Source of the DNA: Merdivivens faecigallinarum
Lineage (GTDB): Bacteria; Bacteroidota; Bacteroidia; Bacteroidales; UBA932
Assembly (NCBI GenBank): GCA_017695055.1
Contig: JADILY010000031.1
Span: forward strand, 1 to 13,260
Direction: 5' to 3'
Length of the DNA stretch: 13,260 nucleotides
Shown: positions 1 through 6,273 of the stretch, piece after piece
Layout of the letters: every line of letters starts with the position of its first letter
How positions within the stretch are numbered: the first letter of the stretch is position 1
Position numbers and translations under genes: made by a program
The notes under the pieces: generated by a model
What the model saw: only the letters and a program-made list of their open reading frames with translations
Database searches by the model: none
Told to the model about the DNA's origin: nothing

Positions 1-127
1 CGCAATATATGCAGTTGAAATTGCACAGTTTCCCATGCTGGGGGAGCAGGTTCACGCCCAGCGACACCCCGAGCCTGCGTGAGGATACCGGGCCGAAAAC
101 AATATTTTCAAACAAAGCCGTAGACAT
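1..127 (-). CDS. Radical SAM protein, COG0731-like, N-terminal part only
   Basis: This is a partial gene: 42 codons from an ATG at 127-125, open at the left edge. The translation contains FGPVSSRRLG (residues 11-20), then SLGVNLLPQ, and then the Fe-S cluster motif CNFNCIYC, giving the CX3CX2C cysteines C35, C39 and C42. This N-terminal pattern is characteristic of the COG0731-type radical SAM proteins (distant relatives of the wybutosine enzyme) that are common in Bacteroidota. They bind a 4Fe-4S cluster and S-adenosylmethionine in the cytoplasm, but their substrate is generally not known. The start is 14 bp downstream of the amidohydrolase stop on the same strand, so the two are probably co-transcribed as the end of the ftsY-pheT unit. 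An AGGTG sequence lies 4 nt before the ATG, but it is too close to be a convincing ribosome binding site. The family is clear; the function is not. Confidence 0.88.
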   Translation of the reverse strand, partial: MSTALFENIVFGPVSSRRLGVSLGVNLLPQHGKLCNFNCIYC

Positions 128-141
128 GGCACCTGTATTTT

Positions 142-1341
142 TTAAAGAATCCTTACTGACGAAGATTTTTCGGAAAGTTTCATTCCCTGCACGTCGAAGC
201 CCTCGATATTCACTATCCCGGGCTTTTTCCCGGCTTCGAAAGAGCCTAACAGGTCCTCCTTGGCCAGAAACTCCGCACCGTTGGCTGTCGCCCATTTGAG
301 AATCTCGGCAAAAGGTATGGAAGGAAAATTGTCCTGGATGCATTTCATTTCATCGACAATGCAAAGCGAGTCGTTGCTCGAAAGCGAATCCGTCCCTATG
401 GTAATCTTCAGCCCCTTCTCCCTCATCAGGTCCAAAGGAGGCAACTGATTATGTATGAATATGTTTGACAAAGGACATACGGCAAAATACGGAGAACGGA
501 GCCATTCTTTCGCATAGTCTATGCTTTCTTCATCAATCACGACATTATGGACAAGCAGCACATGGCCCTTTATCGGGGAACGGAGCACTTTCCTGAGGTT
601 GTCTATAAAATATTTGAGGGCCGAACCGCCTGTGACCGGAGGCGTTGGAAGCCCCCTTCCCTTGTAGTTTTCCGCAAGCTCGCCGGTACCGTACCTTATG
701 AGTTCCTCCTCCTGCCCGCTCTCTTGGGAATGGTAGGAAAGAAAACCGCTTTTAAGGCCTGCCGCCGAAGCCGCCTGCAACAATTCGGGGCACATCGTAT
801 AACATGAATGCGGAGTCGGAGCGGCATCCAAATCCATTTCCTCCGCCTCGCGGGCCAGTTCCCGGGCACCTTCTATTATGGATTCGGTTTCAGCCGGGTC
901 CGTACCGAACACCTCTATGAAAGTCCTCGTATACATCGGCGAATGCGACTTGCACTCGAAACTTTCATCGCAATTGGATATGTCTGCCATGGCCGAAACG
1001 CCCTGACGGTAAAGACTGCGCATCTCCGCTTCCAATGCATTGATACGCCCGTTTCTGTCCACCGAATCACGCAAAGCGTTAATCTGGTTTATGAATCCGG
1101 ACATTCCGCTGCCCTTCTTGAAAGCTCCCCTCAAATGGGAAAGTTCTATGTGGCAATGCGCATTCACGAATCCCGGAACAATCGCGCCGGGAAAATATTC
1201 GGCGACCGAAAGGGCCGGAGGATTCAATTCGCGGGCCGCACCCATTTTCAGCACATAGCCTTCATCGTCAGTCATCACATAGCCGTCCCTGATAGGGTCG
1301 CTGACGACAGGAAAAATATAATCAGATGTAAAAATTCTCAT
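142..1341 (-). CDS. Amidohydrolase, chlorohydrolase / SAH-deaminase-like (substrate unknown)
   Basis: This 399-residue protein belongs to the amidohydrolase superfamily branch that includes S-adenosylhomocysteine, guanine and aminofutalosine deaminases and the triazine hydrolases. The metal-site motifs appear in the expected order: HCHIE with H62, H64 and E66; H178; H204 with E207 (SYHSQES); H265 (LVHNV); and D318 in GTDSLSSNDSL. A short beta-sandwich segment precedes the barrel (about 1-55) and another follows it (about 365-399), as is usual for imidazolone/deaminase-type enzymes. A cytoplasmic Zn- or Fe-dependent hydrolytic deamination is therefore expected. The substrate cannot be read from the sequence: a modified nucleoside is plausible, and aminofutalosine is only a possibility. 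The ATG is 2 bp past the stop of the DUF4296 gene, and the radical SAM gene follows 14 bp later, so this is an operon member. All metal ligands are present, so the enzyme looks intact. Confidence 0.88.
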   Translation of the reverse strand: MRIFTSDYIFPVVSDPIRDGYVMTDDEGYVLKMGAARELNPPALSVAEYFPGAIVPGFVNAHCHIELSHLRGAFKKGSGMSGFINQINALRDSVDRNGRINALEAEMRSLYRQGVSAMADISNCDESFECKSHSPMYTRTFIEVFGTDPAETESIIEGARELAREAEEMDLDAAPTPHSCYTMCPELLQAASAAGLKSGFLSYHSQESGQEEELIRYGTGELAENYKGRGLPTPPVTGGSALKYFIDNLRKVLRSPIKGHVLLVHNVVIDEESIDYAKEWLRSPYFAVCPLSNIFIHNQLPPLDLMREKGLKITIGTDSLSSNDSLCIVDEMKCIQDNFPSIPFAEILKWATANGAEFLAKEDLLGSFEAGKKPGIVNIEGFDVQGMKLSEKSSSVRIL

Positions 1342-1343
1342 TT

Positions 1344-1892
1344 TTATAACAAGTCATTCAAATGGTCATTTAAAATATATTTCATCGTGTCCTCCAAAAC
1401 GAACACGCTGTCAGTCACGATGTGTATCCCGCCGAGGCTGTCCACGGACAGAATCCCGATGCTGTCGGTAAAATGCGGCAGATAGCCCACGGGCGGCAGG
1501 GAACGGATGATGCTGTCAAGGATAAAATCGGCCCGCCTCTCGCTGTCGTCCCTCAACATGAGCGCAATGACTTCCTTCTCGCGTTTTTCCAATATCGAAC
1601 GGCTCTTCTTCAGTATCTTGACATACCTGTCGGCATCAAGCATATAATAGTCGAGACTTCTCATATAGTCCTCGCCCGTACAGCCGTATTTTTCAAAAAC
1701 ACCCGCATATACGAACGAGGTATCGGCCATCCCTCCGTACCTCTGGTTCCGCAAAAGCCATTCGTCCACAAGGAAAAGCTCGGCGTTTATTTCCGCCATC
1801 TTCTTTTTGGAGATTATGCCGCGCCCCGAACACGCCGCCAAAGCGGACAGCATGATCAGTGACAGAAGTATGGCGAACATTTTACGCATCAT
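1344..1892 (-). CDS. DUF4296 lipoprotein
   Basis: This 182-residue protein starts with a lipoprotein signal peptide: basic residues (MMRKM), a hydrophobic stretch from 6 to 17, and the lipobox SALAAC with C21 as the lipidated cysteine. The mature protein begins SGRGIISKKKMAEI and continues with an LFLVDEWL stretch, which resembles the DUF4296 family of Bacteroidota. The centre (about 85-135) is rich in charged residues and probably helical. No acidic export signal follows C21, so the protein more likely stays facing the periplasm than on the cell surface, though this is an inference. Its ATG overlaps the pheT stop by 4 bp (ATGA), which suggests translational coupling; a second ATG three bases downstream is also possible. 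The function of the family is unknown. It could assist envelope assembly, but nothing here shows that. Confidence 0.85.
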   Translation of the reverse strand: MMRKMFAILLSLIMLSALAACSGRGIISKKKMAEINAELFLVDEWLLRNQRYGGMADTSFVYAGVFEKYGCTGEDYMRSLDYYMLDADRYVKILKKSRSILEKREKEVIALMLRDDSERRADFILDSIIRSLPPVGYLPHFTDSIGILSVDSLGGIHIVTDSVFVLEDTMKYILNDHLNDLL

Positions 1893-4351
1893 CTCAACTG
1901 GGCCGCAAATTCTTTTTCGAAAACATTCACAAGGTTTTCCATAAACTTCTCGACTTCCTTGTCGGTCAATGTCTTGTCAGCATCGCGAAGCACGAAGGAC
2001 AAGGCATATTGCTTCTTGCCTCCCGGTATTTTGTCCCCTCTGTAGACATCGAACAGGGTGACTTGCCTCAGAAGTTTCCTTCCTGCCTTGAAAGCCGCCC
2101 TGCGCATATCTGCAAAAGTCACGCCCTCGTCTACCAGAAGGGCCAGATCGCGTCTTACTTCAGGGAATTTAGGCAGCGGGGAATACTTGATTACATTCGT
2201 GCGTGCGAACGTAAGCAAGGCATCGAAAGATATCTCGGCGGCAAACACCGGCTGCTTTATGCCGAATTTCTTCAATACCGAAGGAAGGACGGTGCCTATG
2301 ACCGCGACCTTCTCTCCGCGCAGGGAATATTCAAGGCCTTCCGAAAACAAGTCCTCCGGAGCAGGAAGGCAGTCCATCGAGTAAGAATCCGCCCCGAAAC
2401 GCCTCAGAATCAGTTCCAGATATCCCTTCAGAACGAAAAATCCGCTTTTTTCCGACGGAGCGCACCATGATTTTTCGGTAGCGCCGGTAATCAAGAGTGA
2501 AAACGCCTTATGCTCATCGATATCCTGCACGCCGTGTATCTCCGGGGATTTTTTCGAATATACCGAACCGAATTCGAAAAGTTTCATCGAAACGACCTGC
2601 CTGTTGATATTATGCGCTATCACTTCCATCCCCCCGAACAGCAGGGTCTGGCGCATAACGTTCAAATCCGAACTCAGAGGATTCAGCACCCCGACCGACC
2701 TCTCCTCGGGGAAGGTCGACAGTCCTGCATAATAATCCCCCTTGGTGAGGGAATTGTTCATGATTTCACGGAAACCGTTAGCCGAAAGCAAGGACGACAC
2801 AGCTTCCGACACATGCTCCCTGCGGTTCTCCGACGATGAAGAAGCCGAAATCCTCACCCTTTCAGGAAAATCGACGTTGTCATAACCGTATATCCTCAAT
2901 ATTTCCTCAACCACATCGCATTCCCTCAAAACATCGACCCTGTAGGAAGGCACTTCCACCACAATCCCGACAAATGCCCCGTCAATCGCATAAACCTTTT
3001 CAAGAACCCTGAATTCAAGGGCCTGCAATATTTCCACTATCTTATCCGCACCGATGGCCTTGCCGATCAGCGACTCCATGCGTGAAAAATCAAGGGCGAC
3101 GGTATTTTTACGGATGTCGGATGAAAATTTCCTTACTATATCTCCTTCGATACGTCCTCCAGCGATTTCCGTAATCAGCAGGGCCGCCCTTTTGGCTGCA
3201 TAATCCGTAAGGAAAGGATCGACTCCCCTTTCATAACGGAAGGATGCATCCGTCTTTATCCCATGCCTCTTCGAGCTTTTGCGGATTGAAACCGGATTGA
3301 AATATGCGCTTTCGAGGAAAACATCCGTCGTGCTTTCGCTTATGCCGGAAAACTCCCCTCCGAAAACTCCGGCAAGGCACATTGGCCTCACGGCATCGCA
3401 AATCATCAGATCCTCGGCAGACAGAGTCCGCTCCACACCGTCGAGGGTAACGAATTTTTCACCTTCGGCAGCACGGCGGACAACTATTTTTCCGCCTTCT
3501 ACTTTCGCAAGATCGAACGCATGCATCGGAAGCCCGGCTTCCAGCATGACGAAATTAGTGACATCGACTATATTGTTTATCGGCCTAAGCCCAACCGACA
3601 GCAGATGCTTTTTGAGCCATTCAGGGGACTCTCCCACTTTTACTCCGCGCAAGGTTATGCCGGAATAACGCGGAGCACCGTCCGGGGCCTGCACTTCGAT
3701 TTCCGTCCCGTGACCTTCACCCGGTCTGAACGCAGCGACCGACGGAAGTGTCATTTCCGCCTGGTGCCCGTGGGATACGAGCCATGCATACAGGTCCCTT
3801 GCCACACCGATATGCGAAGCCGCGTCTATCCTGTTCGGTGTAAGGCCTATTTCGAAGACCGCATCGGTTTCAAGTCCCAAATAAGTCTTTGCCGGTGTCC
3901 CCGGAACGGCATCGGCATCCAGCACCATTATGCCGTCATGCGAAGAGCCTATGCCCAGTTCATCCTCGGCACATATCATTCCGAAAGACTCGACACCTCT
4001 GATTTTCGATTTCTTGATCTTGAACTCCGAGCCGTCCTCGGCAGGAAGGCGCGAACCGATTTTTGCCAGAAACACTTTCTGGCCTGCCGCCACATTGGGA
4101 GCGCCGCAGACTACCTGAAGGATTTCACCGTTTCCCGCATCGACCTTGGTCACATGCAGATGATCCGAATCAGGATGATCCGTACATTCAAGGACTTCGG
4201 CCACCACTACCCCTTCAAGTCCTCCTGGTACAGGCTCTACATACTCCAAAGCCTCCACTTCAAGCCCTGTGGAAGTGAGGGTCTGCGCTATCCTGGCGGC
4301 ATCGAAATCCGTCGCGATATATTCTTTAAGCCAACTGTAAGAAATCTTCAT
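1889..4351 (-). CDS. pheT: Phenylalanine--tRNA ligase beta subunit
   Basis: PheT is the 820-residue beta chain of the (alpha-beta)2 class II enzyme that charges tRNA-Phe in the cytoplasm. The domains appear in the standard order: an N-terminal segment with MKISYSWLKEY; an EMAP/OB-type tRNA-binding domain at about 40-152 (HPDSDHLHV, VVCGAPNV, SFGMICAEDELG); the B3/4 editing domain at about 210-395 (LRPINNIVDVTNFVM, HAFDLAK); the B5 domain at about 405-485; a pseudo-catalytic core at about 495-715; and the anticodon-binding FDX-ACB domain at about 725-820 (PKFPEVRRDLALLV). The length is normal for bacterial PheT. The start fits the conserved N-terminus and lies 7 bp after the ftsY stop; the stop overlaps the next start. 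pheS is not in the window, so the two subunits are encoded apart, as is common in Bacteroidota. Confidence 0.97.
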   Translation of the reverse strand: MKISYSWLKEYIATDFDAARIAQTLTSTGLEVEALEYVEPVPGGLEGVVVAEVLECTDHPDSDHLHVTKVDAGNGEILQVVCGAPNVAAGQKVFLAKIGSRLPAEDGSEFKIKKSKIRGVESFGMICAEDELGIGSSHDGIMVLDADAVPGTPAKTYLGLETDAVFEIGLTPNRIDAASHIGVARDLYAWLVSHGHQAEMTLPSVAAFRPGEGHGTEIEVQAPDGAPRYSGITLRGVKVGESPEWLKKHLLSVGLRPINNIVDVTNFVMLEAGLPMHAFDLAKVEGGKIVVRRAAEGEKFVTLDGVERTLSAEDLMICDAVRPMCLAGVFGGEFSGISESTTDVFLESAYFNPVSIRKSSKRHGIKTDASFRYERGVDPFLTDYAAKRAALLITEIAGGRIEGDIVRKFSSDIRKNTVALDFSRMESLIGKAIGADKIVEILQALEFRVLEKVYAIDGAFVGIVVEVPSYRVDVLRECDVVEEILRIYGYDNVDFPERVRISASSSSENRREHVSEAVSSLLSANGFREIMNNSLTKGDYYAGLSTFPEERSVGVLNPLSSDLNVMRQTLLFGGMEVIAHNINRQVVSMKLFEFGSVYSKKSPEIHGVQDIDEHKAFSLLITGATEKSWCAPSEKSGFFVLKGYLELILRRFGADSYSMDCLPAPEDLFSEGLEYSLRGEKVAVIGTVLPSVLKKFGIKQPVFAAEISFDALLTFARTNVIKYSPLPKFPEVRRDLALLVDEGVTFADMRRAAFKAGRKLLRQVTLFDVYRGDKIPGGKKQYALSFVLRDADKTLTDKEVEKFMENLVNVFEKEFAAQLR

Positions 4352-4358
4352 ATCAAAA

Positions 4359-5297
4359 TCATTTATCTTTAATATCGTCTACTGAAAAAATCGAATTTAT
4401 GAACTCTCGTTTGTCGAAAACCTTCAAATCGTCGACACCTTCCCCGATTCCCACGAATTTTACCGGAACCTTGAAACGGTCCACGATTCCTATCACCACC
4501 CCTCCCTTGGCTGTCCCGTCCAATTTGGTGACGGCAAGGGCGGTAATATCCGTAGCTTTCGCGAATTCCTGCGCCTGGACGTAAGCATTCTGCCCCGTAG
4601 AACCGTCCAGGACAAGAAGGACTTCATGAGGAGCCCCTGGAACGACCTTTCCCATTACGTTCCTTATCTTGGTAAGCTCGTTCATCAGGTTTATTTTGTT
4701 GTGGAGCCGTCCTGCCGTGTCCACAAGCACGACATCGGTACCTTTGGCTACGGCCGACTTGACAGTATCGAAGGCGACAGAAGCGGGATCCGCCCCCATG
4801 CCCTGCTTTACTATATCGGCACCCGAGCGCTCGGCCCAAATGGAAAGCTGGTCCACGGCCGCCGCCCTGAAAGTGTCGGCCGCCCCCAACATCACACTTT
4901 TGCCCTGCGCCCTCAGCATGGAAGCGAGCTTGCCTATCGTCGTGGTCTTGCCGACCCCGTTCACTCCGACAACCATAATCACATATGGCTTTTTGGAAAA
5001 ATCGAAAGGTTCTGCCGGCCCAGTCTCGCTGTCTGAAACGTCAAGCATCGAGAGTATTTCATCCTTGACTATGTCTGCCAGTTCCTTGAGACTGGTATAT
5101 TTGTCCCTGTGTACCCTGTCCTCTATGCCGTCGATGACCTTCATCGTAGTGTCCACACCCATGTCCGAAGCAATCAGGGCCTCTTCTATGGCATCGAGCA
5201 CATCCTCGTCTATGGCGGACTTGCCGAGAATCGCCTTGGAAAGTCTGGAGAAAAAACCGTCCTTGGTTTTTTTCATTCCCTTATCAAAAACACCCAT
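4359..5297 (-). CDS. ftsY: Signal recognition particle receptor FtsY
   Basis: This 312-residue SRP GTPase docks SRP-ribosome complexes at the inner membrane for co-translational insertion. It holds the N domain (about 15-90) and the G domain: P-loop GVNGVGKTTT (111-120), DTFRAAA (141-147), DTAGR (193-197), guanine-specificity TKLD (257-260) followed by GTAKGG, and the C-terminal FVGIGEGVDDLKVFD, which identifies FtsY rather than Ffh. There is no M domain. The long acidic A domain of E. coli FtsY is absent: the protein begins with a short amphipathic basic segment (MGVFDKGMKKTKDGFFSRL) that probably binds membrane lipids. It is the first gene of the ftsY-pheT-DUF4296-amidohydrolase-radical SAM unit. 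Its promoter is directly upstream, and the leader is only about 17 nt. Confidence 0.97.
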   Translation of the reverse strand: MGVFDKGMKKTKDGFFSRLSKAILGKSAIDEDVLDAIEEALIASDMGVDTTMKVIDGIEDRVHRDKYTSLKELADIVKDEILSMLDVSDSETGPAEPFDFSKKPYVIMVVGVNGVGKTTTIGKLASMLRAQGKSVMLGAADTFRAAAVDQLSIWAERSGADIVKQGMGADPASVAFDTVKSAVAKGTDVVLVDTAGRLHNKINLMNELTKIRNVMGKVVPGAPHEVLLVLDGSTGQNAYVQAQEFAKATDITALAVTKLDGTAKGGVVIGIVDRFKVPVKFVGIGEGVDDLKVFDKREFINSIFSVDDIKDK

Positions 5298-5320
5298 ACG
5301 AATAACTTTTGTTCAATTTG

Positions 5321-5352
5321 CAAATATACGCAGAAGCCGAGAGCAATGCAAA
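5321..5352 (-). promoter_or_regulatory. Promoter of the ftsY operon (Bacteroidota type)
   Basis: Reading the minus strand, TTTG (5352-5349) is followed after exactly 20 nt by TATATTTG (5328-5321). This fits the Bacteroidota housekeeping consensus of TTG near -33 and TAnnTTTG near -7. Transcription should start near 5315, about 17 nt before the ftsY ATG. The -33 box lies inside the palindromic arm of repeat copy 1. In copy 2 the matching position reads TAATTTG, one base short of the consensus, so copy 1 is likely the active one. The call rests on pattern matching only. Confidence 0.75.
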
Positions 5353-5492
5353 TGAACTTGTTCAATTTGTATTGCCGAGGCGCAACAGTATTTCTGCCAT
5401 AGGCAAATTACGCAGAAGCCGAGACCAATGCAAATGAACTTGTTCAAATTGTATTGCCGAGGCGCAACAGTATTTCTGCCATAGGCAAATTG
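5329..5492. repeat. Two-copy 82-bp tandem repeat built of palindromic units
   Basis: Copy 1 (5329-5410) and copy 2 (5411-5492) both start CGCAGAAGCC and differ at only three positions: G/C at unit position 15, T/A in the TTCAATTTG/TTCAAATTG stretch, and the last base. Each unit contains an imperfect inverted repeat. In copy 1 the arm GCAATGCAAATGAAC (5343-5357) pairs with GTTCAATTTGTATTGC (5360-5375), with one bulge and one G-U pair, and an outer GCAGAA (5330-5335) matches TTCTGC (5392-5397). No open reading frame or transposase is present. The remnant after copy 2 (about 5493-5515) includes the palindrome GCAGTACTGC (5497-5506). The repeat covers most of the 276 bp between ftsY and the DUF4295 gene. 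It resembles short palindromic intergenic repeats, but I do not recognise a named family. Confidence 0.9.
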
Positions 5493-5517
5493 CGAAGCAG
5501 TACTGCCGAATGCAAGA

Positions 5518-5538
5518 AGGCGGCCAAAAAGGCCGCCT
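5518..5538 (-). terminator. Hairpin terminator of the rpmB-rpmG-DUF4295 operon
   Basis: An 8-bp perfect stem (AGGCGGCC at 5518-5525, GGCCGCCT at 5531-5538) encloses an AAAAA loop on the plus strand (UUUUU in the minus-strand transcript). It lies 35 bp after the DUF4295 stop. On the minus strand the stem is followed by TTCTTGC, a weak U tract. The strong GC stem and its position between two operons support termination, but the poor U tract leaves some doubt. Confidence 0.75.
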
Positions 5539-5573
5539 CCGACTAATATCAGTTTATCTGGAAACTGTCAGTT

Positions 5574-5729
5574 TTATTTCTTGGCGAAAAAATCTTTCAC
5601 CTGCTCGGTAGGTACGAGCTCTTCTTTGAACATATATGCGCCGCTTTTAGGCGATTTGTCCATACGGATGCACTTGATTACGTTCCTTGTGCTTCCTTTC
5701 GAGAATGTTGCGACTGCTTTCTTTGCCAT
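5574..5729 (-). CDS. DUF4295 small basic protein
   Basis: This 51-residue protein begins MAKKAVATFSKGSTRNV, contains KSPKSGAYMFKEELVP (residues 25-40) and ends KDFFAKK. The pattern matches the DUF4295 family, a short basic protein found next to rpmB and rpmG across Bacteroidota. The size, the lysine richness (about one residue in five) and the ribosomal operon suggest a ribosome-associated role, but the function is not established. The ATG at 5729-5727 follows the rpmG stop by 11 bp. The gene has the same MAKK- start as rpmG. No signal peptide or membrane segment is present. It is the last gene before the hairpin terminator. Confidence 0.9.
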   Translation of the reverse strand: MAKKAVATFSKGSTRNVIKCIRMDKSPKSGAYMFKEELVPTEQVKDFFAKK

Positions 5730-5740
5730 AGTCTAAAAAA

Positions 5741-5929
5741 TTATTTTATTTCGCGGTGAAGCGTTACCTTTTTCAAATACGGGTTGTATTTCATGCGCTC
5801 GAGACGCTGGGTCGTATTTTTCCTGTTCTTTGTAGTGATATACCTTGAGATTCCCGGCACTCCGGTAGCTTTCTGTTCGGTGCACTCCAAAATCACCTGA
5901 ACCCTATTACCTTTTGCTTTCTTTGCCAT
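5741..5929 (-). CDS. rpmG: 50S ribosomal protein bL33
   Basis: This 62-residue basic protein of the large subunit, near the E site, reads MAKKAKGNRVQVILECTE, then SRYITTKNRKNTTQRLE (residues 28-44) and MKYNPYLKKVTLHREIK. The central TTKNRKNT and the YNPYLKK segments are typical of bL33. Only one cysteine is present (C16), so this is the zinc-free C- form without the two CXXC pairs. The length is normal. The ATG lies 12 bp after the rpmB stop and the DUF4295 gene follows after 11 bp, so it is the middle gene of the three-gene operon. Confidence 0.96.
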   Translation of the reverse strand: MAKKAKGNRVQVILECTEQKATGVPGISRYITTKNRKNTTQRLERMKYNPYLKKVTLHREIK

Positions 5930-5941
5930 AGCGCACTAAAA

Positions 5942-6184
5942 TTAAATGTTTTTAACATAACCCTTCTGCCCTGCCTCTTTCAAAGTTGCGGACAGTCCGT
6001 TCTTGCATATCTGCCTGAGACCTTTGCAGGAAACCTTCAACGTAATAAATTTCTGCTGCTCCTCGGACCAGAACTTCTTCGTCCTGAGGTTGAGGGCAAA
6101 TTCGCGCTTTGTGCGCCTCTTGGAGTGGGAAACGTTGTTTCCTATCATCCTCTTTCTTCCAGTTATTTGACAAACTCTTGCCAT
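5942..6184 (-). CDS. rpmB: 50S ribosomal protein bL28
   Basis: This 80-residue ribosomal protein begins MARVCQITGRKRMIGNNVSH, the signature of bL28, followed by KRRTKREFALNLRTKKFW and a lysine-rich C-terminus ending KGYVKNI. Only the first cysteine of the N-terminal pair is kept (VCQITG), so it is a zinc-free form. bL28 sits near the E site of the large subunit. It is the first gene of rpmB-rpmG-DUF4295, transcribed from a promoter about 45-70 bp upstream. The leader of about 35 nt is AT rich and has no Shine-Dalgarno sequence, as is usual in this phylum. Confidence 0.96.
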   Translation of the reverse strand: MARVCQITGRKRMIGNNVSHSKRRTKREFALNLRTKKFWSEEQQKFITLKVSCKGLRQICKNGLSATLKEAGQKGYVKNI

Positions 6185-6225
6185 TTCAGTATATTTTTAT
6201 TTTATTATTCAAAAACTAAGGGCTG

Positions 6226-6257
6226 CAAAATTACCCCTTTTCTAAGTAAAAAACAAA
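6226..6257 (-). promoter_or_regulatory. Promoter of the rpmB operon (Bacteroidota type)
   Basis: On the minus strand TTTG (6257-6254) and TAATTTTG (6233-6226) are separated by exactly 20 nt, a full match to TTTG-N20-TAnnTTTG. Transcription should begin near 6220, giving a leader of about 35 nt before rpmB. The -33 box is the edge of a 20-bp perfect palindrome that also covers the lepB stop codon. Confidence 0.82.
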
Positions 6258-6273
6258 TTTTTATAAAAATTTG
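6254..6273. repeat. 20-bp perfect AT palindrome over lepB stop and rpmB -33 box
   Basis: CAAATTTTTATAAAAATTTG is a perfect inverted repeat without a spacer. It contains the last codons and stop of lepB and, at its left end, the TTTG of the rpmB promoter. On the minus strand it is followed by TTTTTTAC, so it could act as a weak terminator for lepB, or the duplex could be an operator. An AT-only stem this close to a stop codon may also arise by chance in coding sequence ending KFL-stop. Confidence 0.6.

Noticed and set aside
142..1341. Assignment of the amidohydrolase as aminofutalosine deaminase of the futalosine menaquinone pathway
   Set aside because: The family fits loosely, but no mqn genes are in the window and the adjacent radical SAM protein has the COG0731 pattern rather than that of MqnC or MqnE.
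808..1485. A 225-codon plus-strand frame opposite the amidohydrolase and the lipoprotein gene
   Set aside because: It spans two convincing minus-strand genes and their junction; the translation is low in recognisable features.
3521..4372. A 283-codon open frame on the plus strand opposite pheT
   Set aside because: It is antisense to the tRNA-binding and B3/4 domains of pheT and its translation resembles no protein family.
5329..5492. CRISPR array
   Set aside because: There are only two long, directly adjacent copies with no unique spacers and no cas genes nearby.
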